From: Spirulinaceae cyanobacterium SM2_1_0
Lineage (GTDB): Bacteria > Cyanobacteriota > Cyanobacteriia > Cyanobacteriales > Spirulinaceae
Length of the DNA stretch: 32,327 bases
Direction of reading: 5' to 3'
Assembly (NCBI GenBank): GCA_012031265.1
Contig: JAAUTY010000058.1
Location: 1 to 32,327, forward strand
Position numbers and translations under genes: made by a program
The notes under the pieces: generated by a model
What the model was told of the DNA's origin: nothing
Databases searched by the model: none
Seen by the model: only the letters and a program-made list of their open reading frames with translations
Shown: one piece after another, positions 17,962 to 24,759 of the stretch
How positions within the stretch are numbered: position 1 is the first letter of the stretch
Layout of the letters: every line of letters begins with the position of its first letter

Positions 17962-18045
17962 GAGTTCAGTCCTCGTCGTCGTGGGGAGAATTGAGAAGGC
18001 CGAAAAATACCTCGGCTCCAAATTCTTGAGCCAGGCGTGGCATTC

Positions 18046-18420
18046 TTACTGAGAATTGCAGGCTTTTTCGTGGGGCAATCCCGCCGGTAAATTCCCACTG
18101 CGATAAGCGGCGATCGCCTTTTCTGGATCGGTCTCACTGGTGGTCAGGAGCGCGGTCTCTCGCTCCTGGAGTCGGCGGCGCACGCCCTCACCCGCAGACG
18201 CCGCGATCGCAAGGTCAACAAAATGCAGCGGATGGCGATCGCCGTCACCGCGCACATGCCATTCGTGTAGGCAGCCGAAGTGGGTTAAATCCAATGTCCA
18301 GGCTAGGCACGGGTCTGCGCCATCAGCAACGAGATAGACCTGCCACTGCAAGGCTCTGCCGGCATGAGCGGCGATCGTTCCCTGGTCGGTTACCGCGACT
18401 GCGATCAGTTGTTCTGCCAT
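18046..18420 (-). CDS. NifX/NafY-like dinitrogenase FeMo-cofactor-binding domain protein
   Basis: 124 residues from the ATG at 18420; the longer reading uses a TTG eight codons upstream. LIAVAVTDQGTIAAHAGRAL is the first strand and loop of the FeMo-co-binding fold shared by NifX, NifY, NafY and the NifB C-terminus. GDRHPLHFVDLAIAASAGEG and ALLTTSETDPEKAIAAY are the conserved later segments. Such proteins bind or carry nitrogenase cofactor precursors. No nitrogenase structural gene is in the window. It heads a minus-strand cluster with the ArsC-like gene. GGAG lies 11 bases before the start. Confidence 0.75.
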   Translation of the reverse strand: MAEQLIAVAVTDQGTIAAHAGRALQWQVYLVADGADPCLAWTLDLTHFGCLHEWHVRGDGDRHPLHFVDLAIAASAGEGVRRRLQERETALLTTSETDPEKAIAAYRSGNLPAGLPHEKACNSQ

Positions 18421-18444
18421 GTGATCAAAATCTCCAAATACCAA

Positions 18445-18716
18445 ATCATTGCCGCCTTTTAAGCGATTGCTTGAACCCTTACCGCTATGGGGAGTTTATT
18501 GGGTGCATCCCACTTTGGCACTTTCCAGGCCTTTTAAATTCGCGATCCTCCCCAGTCCTCATTAAAAGGCGATCCTTTACCCAAAAGTCGGGCAAACGCA
18601 GTGCATGTCTGGCACTTAGCGTTTAGCGATCGCCCCAGCATTGAGCTGAGGCCCTGGTGGGGTCGTTACAGTTCGCTGTCCATTGCGGATTTTTTGAGAT
18701 GCCCCGAAGCTGGCGC
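18445..18716. other. Intergenic region with IS-end-like motif and hairpin
   Basis: GGGTGCATCCCACTTTGGCA at 18501-18520 matches the outer edge of the window-end element (GGGAGCATCCCACCTTGGCA, 32201-32220) at 18 of 20 positions. Eight bases later GCCTTTTAA (18529-18537) and TTAAAAGGC (18562-18570) form a perfect 9-bp inverted repeat with a 24-base spacer. No gene is credible here. It looks like the footprint of an insertion-sequence relative. Confidence 0.5.
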
Positions 18717-19283
18717 TCAGTTACTCTCAGCAGCCGGTGTCACACTCAGGGCGTCAAATTCGCCATCATCAAATTCGCCCGTGACCGTGAGGCGATCGCC
18801 CACTTCAATCTGAGCCGGCGTATTGTCTCCGTATAGATCCCAGCTATCGACGGTCAGGGTGCGATCGCCCGTATCAAGCCGGAAGCCATCTTCCCAAACC
18901 CGTTCAACGCGGCCGGTGTAGGTCGTTGGTGATTGTAGTTGCTGAACAGGCGCGGTTACGGGTGCTGGGTCGGGAGTCGCAGCAGTCGCCTCAGTCGGTG
19001 CAAAGAGTGTCACACTCAGGGCGTCAAATTCGCCGTCGTCAAATTCGCCCGTGACCGTGAGGCGATCGCCCACTTCAATCTGATCTGGCGTATTGTCCCC
19101 GTATAGATCCCAGCTATCGACGGTCAGGGTGCGATCGCCCGTATCAAGCCGGAAACCATCTTCCCAAACCCGCTCAACGCGGCCGGTGTAAGTTTGCGTT
19201 TGCGCTTGGCTGGGCGCGCAGGCTGAAACGACAAACACCGTAGTAGCGATGGTCAAACCCAAGCCGAGCAGCCCTTGTCTCAT
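18717..19283 (-). CDS. Exported OB-like protein with two near-identical domains
   Basis: 188 residues from the ATG at 19283, which has AAAGG about 8 bases upstream; a longer frame adds 31 unlikely residues. The N-terminus MRQGLLGLGLTIATTVFVV runs into VSAC, a possible lipobox, and then AQA, so the protein is either a lipoprotein or cleaved by signal peptidase I. Two 62-residue beta-rich domains follow, each YTGRVERVWEDGFRLDTG through VGDRLTVTGEFDDGEFDALS, separated by a Pro/Ala/Thr linker. They differ at one residue (Ala for Asp). The strand pattern resembles small OB-fold domains that bind cations or nucleic acids, but ligand and role are unknown. Confidence 0.8.
   Translation of the reverse strand: MRQGLLGLGLTIATTVFVVSACAPSQAQTQTYTGRVERVWEDGFRLDTGDRTLTVDSWDLYGDNTPDQIEVGDRLTVTGEFDDGEFDALSVTLFAPTEATAATPDPAPVTAPVQQLQSPTTYTGRVERVWEDGFRLDTGDRTLTVDSWDLYGDNTPAQIEVGDRLTVTGEFDDGEFDALSVTPAAESN
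18737..19193 (-). repeat. Two direct 187-bp copies inside the OB-like gene
   Basis: Copies begin at 18737 and 19007, 270 bp apart, and differ at about eight positions over 187 bp. Most differences are silent, so the duplication is recent or kept alike by conversion, with selection on the protein. Confidence 0.85.
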
Positions 19284-19428
19284 TCCTTTTAACCTTTCTC
19301 TAATGATTACAGCAGTTCTAATCATAATTACCAAGTTATAGCAATCCGGCGTGAATTTTGAAAACGAAGTAAACACTCCACCTGCGAAGGCAAGGCATTG
19401 CTTGAGTTTCAGTAAGCAGCCGAGATTG

Positions 19429-19494
19429 CTAGTACTGCTACACGGAGGTTTGGGGTTTGGGGTTTGAGGTTTGGGGGGTGCATCCCGCTTTGGC
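19429..19494 (+). repeat. Divergent partial copy of the 111-bp repeat joined to an IS-end-like motif
   Basis: CTAGTACTGCTACACGGA matches the left tip of the 111-bp repeat with two changes. It continues as a TTTGGGG/TTTGAGG heptad run where the full copies have TTTTGAG heptads. It then reads GGTGCATCCCGCTTTGGC, which matches the edge of the window-end element. This is either a chimeric remnant or an older subfamily. Confidence 0.6.
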
Positions 19495-19553
19495 GTTTGG
19501 CGTTACGGTTCCCCACTCTGCGAGCAGCCACTGCGCGTCTACATCCCCCAACG

Positions 19554-19611
19554 CCTTCTCCCAAGCTGGGCGAAGGTGATCTAGAAGTCCCTCTCCCAGC
19601 TTGGGTGAGGG
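19554..19611. repeat. Pair of related hairpins
   Basis: 19554-19576 folds as CCTTC-T-CCCA-AGC-TGGG-C-GAAGG, and 19589-19611 as CCCTC-T-CCCA-GCT-TGGG-T-GAGGG. Both have a 5-bp stem, one mismatch, a 4-bp stem and a 3-base loop. One stem pair differs as T-A versus C-G on both arms. The spacer is 12 bases. Confidence 0.7.
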
Positions 19612-19640
19612 CTACGAAACCGGCTGATGTCTCCGACACA

Positions 19641-19751
19641 CTAGTACAAGGCGGCGGCAATGAGATCCCCATTCAGGAGCCGTAGGATGCCTGTATTGTC
19701 TGCACTCATCACTCAAAACTCAGAACTCAAAATTCCGCGTAGCGGTACTAG
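19641..19751 (-). repeat. 111-bp dispersed repeat, copy B
   Basis: In inverted orientation this is identical to copy A (15171-15281) at 109 of 111 positions. Both CTAGTAC tips are intact. The near identity over 4 kb distance implies recent transposition or conversion. Confidence 0.85.
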
Positions 19752-19816
19752 CGCGATCGCCAACATCTTAAATCCTCGCTCAAGTAGAATGCGCCATTTC
19801 ATGGTGTGCTCGCGGC

Positions 19817-20413
19817 CTACGATGAAGCTGATCGCTCGTGGCTGAACTCCGCCGTGAGGCGATCGAGATCCTGGCTGACTTCGCGATGCAGGGCGCGGTT
19901 GTGGGGATCGGTGCGGAGGGCTTTTTGAAAATAGAGTTGGGCTTTGTCCCAGCGTCGTTGTGCCCAGAGTTGGCGTGCCCAAGCCTGGTAGGCGATCGCC
20001 TGCCACTGTCGCACTTCTGGATCACCGGGCAAACGGAGGGCAAGACCCTCGACCACGGCGATCGCCCGCGCAAAGCGGGCCTGTTGCAAGAGGCGCTGCA
20101 ACCGTTGGTAGGTTTCCAGCTTGATCTGGTAGTTCTGGGGGTCGGGTGGTGGCGGCGGCGGTGGTGGTGATGGGGCCGTTTCAGCAGCAGCCGTGGCGTA
20201 GGCGAGTTGCAAGGCGCGGCGGGCGAGGTCACTGGCCTGCATCAGCGTTTGGTAGGCCTCGCTGAGGCTGACAAACTGCGCCTGGGCAGCCGGATCGCTG
20301 GGATTGACATCGGGATGGTAGCACCGGGCCAGCCGCCGATAAGCGGTTTTAACTTGCGCGAGGTCAGCGCCGGGGTCGAGTTCGAGCAGGCGGTAACAGG
20401 CCGCTAAGTCCAT
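19817..20413 (-). CDS. J-domain (DnaJ-like) protein with C-terminal TPR-like helices
   Basis: 198 residues. Residues 1-70 are a J domain, with CYRLLELDPGADLAQVKTAY and the catalytic HPD at 33-35, so it should stimulate the ATPase of a DnaK partner. A proline run (about 82-90) separates this from a helical part (about 95-190), with alternating Ala/Leu/Tyr patterns such as ARFARAIAVVEGLALRLPGD and WDKAQLYFQKALRTDPHN that look like TPR repeats for protein binding. The zinc-finger and client-binding domains of true DnaJ are absent, so it is a type III J protein with a specialised client. It is soluble and has no operon partner. Confidence 0.85.
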   Translation of the reverse strand: MDLAACYRLLELDPGADLAQVKTAYRRLARCYHPDVNPSDPAAQAQFVSLSEAYQTLMQASDLARRALQLAYATAAAETAPSPPPPPPPPDPQNYQIKLETYQRLQRLLQQARFARAIAVVEGLALRLPGDPEVRQWQAIAYQAWARQLWAQRRWDKAQLYFQKALRTDPHNRALHREVSQDLDRLTAEFSHERSASS

Positions 20414-20601
20414 CGCGGTTGATTGCTTTAAATGCTGGACGCCAGATTAGGTCAACCCCAAGCATAGCGCAATCTTCGCGGCGATCGCCCCCGCACCGAC
20501 ACAAGATTAAGACACCGATCACCTCACCTTAACCACCAGAGCAGTAGCGGCTTGGTATTCTCTTGACCGCGTTGCAAGTGATCAACCTGGTGTGAGAGAG
20601 A

Positions 20602-22959
20602 ATGCAGAATCTTCAAGCTTGGGGAGCCGTGATCGCGCTGGCCGGAGTGGCATTGGCGAGTGGCAGCGAGGGGGCGATCGCCCAAACAGAAGCGCCCAGC
20701 ACAGCGACCGGCAGCGCTGCTGACTTGCAGCTTGCGCCCCGCCTCGGTGGCAGCTACAACTCATCGGGCGGCGGCTACGACGGTTTCGGACAAATCGAGG
20801 CTTTCTTACCCCTCTGGCAAACGCCCGGTCAGGCGGTCGGGTTCAATGAAACCAGCCTGCGGCTGGACAATGGCGCGCGTTTTGCCGCTAGCACCCTTTT
20901 CGGGTACCGCTTCTACGACGAGACGCTGGATCGCACCTGGGGCGGCTACATCGGCTACGACTACCGCCGCACCGAGCTTAAGGATTTTCATCAACTCGGC
21001 TTGGGGCTGGAAAGCCTGGGCGTGGTCGATGTGCGCCTCAATGGCTACCTGCCCTTTGCCTCCGGGTCAGATGAGTTTCAGCCATTTTTCGGCGGCAACT
21101 CCCTCTTCATTGACCAAGTAGCGCTGGCTGGTGCTGATCTCGAAATCGGCGGTCGCCTGCTGGCATTTGGCAATGGCGGCGACCTCCGCAGCTATCTGCG
21201 CGGCTACTACTACCGCGCCGAGAGCAATGACGGCTGGACGGGGTTGGAATTTCGTGTCGAAGCCCGCCCCAACGACATTATTGAACTGACGGCTGGTGTA
21301 CAGCACGATGCCGAGTTTGGCACAAATCTGCTGTTTCGGGTGGGGGCAAGCTGGGGCGGCGGGCGATCGCGCGACACGGCGACGACGATCAGCCCGGTTC
21401 TCGCGCGCCTCGATGAATCCGTCGGCCGCGCGGTGACGATCGCCGTGGATGATGTCGAAGCGATCAACCCGGCGACCGGCGAACCCTATTTCTTCTATCA
21501 CGTCACGCTCGGCGGTGGCGGTGGCGACGGCACAGTCGATGAGCCGCTGGGCTCGCTGGCGGCGGCCCTGTCGCGCGTGAGTTCCGATGGCAACGAGATC
21601 ATCTATGTCGATGCGGGCAGCAATCCGGGGCTGGGCGCGTTTACTCTCCCGAGCAATGTGCAGCTTCTGTCCAAGGGGCCGATTCAGTTGTTGAATGTGC
21701 GATCGCAACATTCCTCCCGCTCCGGTCTCGTCCAACTCCCTGGCTCCGGAACCGGCGTATTTCCTACGGTCGCGGCGGCGGTCGGTGCCGGCAATGGCGT
21801 GGTAACACTGAACAGCAACAGCACGCTGTCGGGCTTCAACATTCAAGTCCTGGATGGGAGCACAACCGGCGACGGCATTCGCGGCATCCTGGGTCGGAAT
21901 GTCAGCAACGTGACGATCAGCAACAACACCGTGAGCAATGCGATCGGTGAGGGAATTTACCTGAACGATGTCACGGGCACCGTTAATATTGCCGGGAATA
22001 CCGTTAACAATACCCGCAACAATGCCAATGCCAACTTCAACGAACTCAACGGCGCGATTTTGGTGAATAACAGCGTTGGCGACTTAGATCTAACGATTAC
22101 CAATAATACGGTACTCACGGATTTTGCCATTGACGCGGTTTACAACGTGGATGGCATCGAAGTTAGCCTCTGCCGCACTGGTTTTGCGGCCATCTATCCA
22201 GGCTGTACTAGCACAGCCGCCGCAACAGTCAATATCGCCAACAATACCGTGATCAACAGTGGGCCGGTCGTCGTCGGGGAAGCCGACGGGATTGATATTA
22301 ATTTGAATACCAATTCTCAGATGACGATCACCATTGCCAACAATAATGTTCAAGCGATGCCGGATAAGGGGATCAGTTTTGGCTCTGAGGGGAGCGGACG
22401 CCTAATCGCTGGCACAATCACGAATAATGCGATCAGCAATACTTTTGGCGAGGGAATCAATGTTGGCGTCGAGGGTAGTTCTCGCTTCGACTTGCTAACG
22501 ATCTCCGGCAATCAAATCACGAATGTTCGTGATAACCGGGGCATCGATATTCAGCTTGCCAACAGTGCTGTTGTGAATTTAGTCCTGACCAACAATACGA
22601 TCTCAAATCCATTCGATGATGGGGTTCGTTTGGAGGTTGAGGATGATGCGAGCCTATTCGCTACTGTTCTCAACAATACGGTGACGAACTCCCAGGATGA
22701 CGATGGCTTCGATGTTGCAACAAATAGTTCTGGGCGGCTTTGTCTGCGGTTTGAGGGCAACAGTGCAACGGGCAGTAATGACGAGGATTTCGAGTTCGAT
22801 AATGATGGCTCGACCTTTGAGATATTTGGCATCACGACCGCCATCGGCAATAATGCCGCTTTGCAAACGGCGTTGACGAGCTTGGGCAATACTGGTGCTA
22901 TCTTCAATAACCAAACTGACCCCATAGCGGTTGCTACCGCCAACTGCACTTTTCCTTAA
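20602..22959 (+). CDS. Inverse-autotransporter-like beta-barrel with right-handed beta-helix passenger
   Basis: 785 residues. The start is fixed by an in-frame TGA two codons upstream. The N-terminus has a hydrophobic core with possible cleavage after AIA (residue 27), although its n-region lacks positive charge. Residues about 45-255 alternate strands rich in Gly and aromatics (LFGYRFYDE, GYIGYDYRRTEL), like the outer-membrane barrel of inverse autotransporters (intimin/invasin, type Ve). After a Gly-rich link the C-terminal 360 residues contain at least nine coils with xITNNTVxN-like cores (VTISNNTVSN, VNIANNTVIN), typical of a right-handed parallel beta-helix. I infer a surface-displayed adhesin or glycan-binding protein. 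No pectate-lyase type active site is obvious. Confidence 0.8.
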   Translation: MQNLQAWGAVIALAGVALASGSEGAIAQTEAPSTATGSAADLQLAPRLGGSYNSSGGGYDGFGQIEAFLPLWQTPGQAVGFNETSLRLDNGARFAASTLFGYRFYDETLDRTWGGYIGYDYRRTELKDFHQLGLGLESLGVVDVRLNGYLPFASGSDEFQPFFGGNSLFIDQVALAGADLEIGGRLLAFGNGGDLRSYLRGYYYRAESNDGWTGLEFRVEARPNDIIELTAGVQHDAEFGTNLLFRVGASWGGGRSRDTATTISPVLARLDESVGRAVTIAVDDVEAINPATGEPYFFYHVTLGGGGGDGTVDEPLGSLAAALSRVSSDGNEIIYVDAGSNPGLGAFTLPSNVQLLSKGPIQLLNVRSQHSSRSGLVQLPGSGTGVFPTVAAAVGAGNGVVTLNSNSTLSGFNIQVLDGSTTGDGIRGILGRNVSNVTISNNTVSNAIGEGIYLNDVTGTVNIAGNTVNNTRNNANANFNELNGAILVNNSVGDLDLTITNNTVLTDFAIDAVYNVDGIEVSLCRTGFAAIYPGCTSTAAATVNIANNTVINSGPVVVGEADGIDINLNTNSQMTITIANNNVQAMPDKGISFGSEGSGRLIAGTITNNAISNTFGEGINVGVEGSSRFDLLTISGNQITNVRDNRGIDIQLANSAVVNLVLTNNTISNPFDDGVRLEVEDDASLFATVLNNTVTNSQDDDGFDVATNSSGRLCLRFEGNSATGSNDEDFEFDNDGSTFEIFGITTAIGNNAALQTALTSLGNTGAIFNNQTDPIAVATANCTFP

Positions 22960-23013
22960 ACCACAACCCCAGGCAGCGTTATCATCGAGAGCGATCGCTA
23001 TGAGATACCCTCA

Positions 23014-23829
23014 ATGGACATTCGCCTCGTAGTTCTCGATATCGACGGCACGATCGCGGGCGAGTCCAACGACATCTCCCCCGCTGTGCGTGAAGCCGTG
23101 CGTGATGTGCTGGCGCGGGGCATCCCGGTGGCGATCGCCACCGGCCGGATGTACCGCTCCGCCCTGCGGTTTTATCAAGCACTGGAATTGCAGACACCGC
23201 TGATCGCCTACAACGGCGCTTGGACACAAGCACCCGGCCAAGCCGAGCGGATGCACCATCAGCCGCTAGCGCCCGAGTTGGTGGCGTCGTTGTTGGATAT
23301 TTTGGAGATGGCGGAATGGCGATCGCAGATCGGTGTCCACTGCTATATCGACGATCGGCTGCACGTCCGCGAAGTCACTGACGAGACCCGTGCCTACGCC
23401 GGTCGCTCTGGCATTGAACCAATCGCGGTGGGCGATCTGCGCCAATTGCTCAATCAAGAAATCACCAAAGTGTTGACCCTCTGCGAAGACCGGCAGCTGA
23501 TCGGGGCGATCTTGGCAAAGTTGCGATCGCACTACAGCACCCACGACGTTTACCTGACCCAATCCACGCCCACCTTCCTCGAAGCCACCCACCCGCAAGT
23601 CAACAAAGGAACTGCCGTGCGCCGCCTTGCAGAAGACGTTCTCGGTCTGCAAGCCGAGCAGGTGCTGGCGATCGGCGACAACTGGAATGACGCCGAGATG
23701 CTCGATTATGCCGGGATCGGCGTGGCGATGGGCAGCGCGCCTACTGGAGTTAAGGACATCGCGCAGTGGGTCGCCCCCGATGTCGAGGCGGATGGCGTCG
23801 TGGCCGCCCTAGCGAAGTTCTTGCCCTGA
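23014..23829 (+). CDS. Cof-type HAD-IIB family hydrolase
   Basis: 271 residues. Motif I is DIDGT (Asp9 nucleophile, Asp11), motif II is the Thr in IATGR (41-45), motif III is the Lys in NKGTAVRRL, and motif IV is GDNWNDAEML. A large cap domain of type C2B (about 80-195) lies between motifs II and III. The family dephosphorylates sugar phosphates, nucleotides or cofactors such as FMN and pyridoxal phosphate; the substrate cannot be predicted here. It is soluble. The gene stands alone, 54 bp after the surface protein gene. Confidence 0.93.
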   Translation: MDIRLVVLDIDGTIAGESNDISPAVREAVRDVLARGIPVAIATGRMYRSALRFYQALELQTPLIAYNGAWTQAPGQAERMHHQPLAPELVASLLDILEMAEWRSQIGVHCYIDDRLHVREVTDETRAYAGRSGIEPIAVGDLRQLLNQEITKVLTLCEDRQLIGAILAKLRSHYSTHDVYLTQSTPTFLEATHPQVNKGTAVRRLAEDVLGLQAEQVLAIGDNWNDAEMLDYAGIGVAMGSAPTGVKDIAQWVAPDVEADGVVAALAKFLP

Positions 23830-23911
23830 TTCAGTCCAATGCAGTTCATGTCTGGTTTCTGCATCCAGTTGCCGCCCGCGCCAAACATTTAGATGCTTGA
23901 CACAAAGCTGA

Positions 23912-23969
23912 AGCCTGCTCAAGCAGGCTCGGAACAGAGCAAATCCGTCGAACCTGCTTGAGCGGATTT
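23912..23969. repeat. Nested hairpin element
   Basis: AGCCTGCTCAAGCAGGCT (23912-23929) is an interrupted palindrome with 8-bp arms. AAATCCG (23941-23947) pairs with CGGATTT (23963-23969). In addition GCTCAAGCAGG (23917-23927) is the exact reverse complement of CCTGCTTGAGC (23953-23963), so two mutually exclusive folds exist. Confidence 0.7.
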
Positions 23970-24002
23970 TCACTCTTAGGAATGGACGAGTTTTAAGTTC
24001 TT

Positions 24003-24046
24003 AGTTTTGAATTTTGAGTGGCAGAGCTGACTCAAAATTCAAAACT
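24003..24046. repeat. Perfect 17-bp inverted repeat of TTTTGA heptads
   Basis: AGTTTTGAATTTTGAGT at 24003-24019 and its exact complement at 24030-24046 enclose a 10-base loop. The arms are built from the same TTTTGAG heptad found in the 111-bp repeats, so this may be a fold-back of heptad repeats. Confidence 0.75.
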
Positions 24047-24153
24047 CAAAATTTGGAACTTAATTAAGTCTCACTCCTTAGCCTGGAGTTTGAACCCCAG
24101 GTTCTGCTCAGCTCGCCAGGGTAGGATAGCGGCAATGTTTGCTCACATTTGCC

Positions 24154-24684
24154 ATGACCCCGGCTCCGCCGCAACTCAGTCAGCTTGAATTTTTGCCCTA
24201 TCTCGAGGACGGTCTGATCCCAGCCGCCCTACACGGCAAAATCGGCCTCTACGCCATTTTCGCGGCCGACAAAACGCTGCAACTGGTGGACTACTCGCGT
24301 GACATCGCCCTCAGCTTGCGCCAGCATCTCGTGCGCCAACCCCAGCACTGCTACTGGCTGAAAGCTCACATCATTGAACGCCCGAGTCGGGCCGTTCTGC
24401 AAGACCTGCAAGCGGCTTGGCTGGCTGAAAATGGGGCAACGCCCCCCGGTAATGGCGAGCAACAGGCCGCTTGGCACGAGCCAATCGATGTGAAGCCTTT
24501 ACTCACTGATGCGGAGCAGGCCGCCTACGCCACCAGCGATGAGCTAGGGCAAAGCAAGCTGCTCAAGCAAGTCGCCCGGCGGATCGAAGCGGAGCGCGTG
24601 GAACTGCTGCGATCGCGCGGTGCGAAACTGGAGTTGCGCTTCAATCCCAAGCTGAAAGAGCAAGGTTTGCTGGATTTGAAATAG
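24154..24684 (+). CDS. GIY-YIG-like domain protein, probably catalytically degenerate
   Basis: 176 residues from the ATG at 24154; a TTG five codons upstream is in frame. KIGLYAIFAADKTLQLVDYS resembles the two strands of a GIY-YIG nuclease (GLY for GIY, LVDYS for the YIG position), followed by SRDIALSLRQHL with the conserved Arg. The YIG motif is not intact, so nuclease activity is doubtful. The C-terminal half (DELGQSKLLKQVARRIEAER, ending FNPKLKEQGLLDLK) is helical and conserved in cyanobacterial relatives as I remember them. It is soluble and its function unknown. The aldehyde dehydrogenase gene follows after 75 bp. Confidence 0.75.
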   Translation: MTPAPPQLSQLEFLPYLEDGLIPAALHGKIGLYAIFAADKTLQLVDYSRDIALSLRQHLVRQPQHCYWLKAHIIERPSRAVLQDLQAAWLAENGATPPGNGEQQAAWHEPIDVKPLLTDAEQAAYATSDELGQSKLLKQVARRIEAERVELLRSRGAKLELRFNPKLKEQGLLDLK

Positions 24685-24759
24685 GCACGCTCTAGACAAC
24701 AACACCGCGATCGCCCACCCGGCCCTCTAGACTGAGAGCAGCACCTACCGGTCAAGCCC

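Larger units (their letters stand above)
19284..19816. other. Repeat-rich island without genes
   Basis: From left to right this 530-bp gap holds a divergent left half of the 111-bp repeat (19429-19475), an IS-end-like motif (19476-19494), two similar hairpins (19554-19611) and copy B of the 111-bp repeat (19641-19751). I see no credible gene. The first 145 bp should contain the OB-like gene's promoter, but none stands out. Confidence 0.7.
23830..24153. other. Intergenic region with stacked inverted repeats
   Basis: No gene. It holds an 18-bp near-palindrome with a linked second hairpin (23912-23969), a perfect 17-bp inverted repeat (24003-24046) and a small hairpin CCTGG-CCAGG near 24080-24104. 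None is followed by a T run that would make it a clear terminator of the HAD gene. Confidence 0.6.

Noticed and set aside
21067-21846. 259-codon minus-strand frame inside the beta-helix gene
   Set aside because: It is the antisense shadow of a repetitive coding region, with no recognisable domain.
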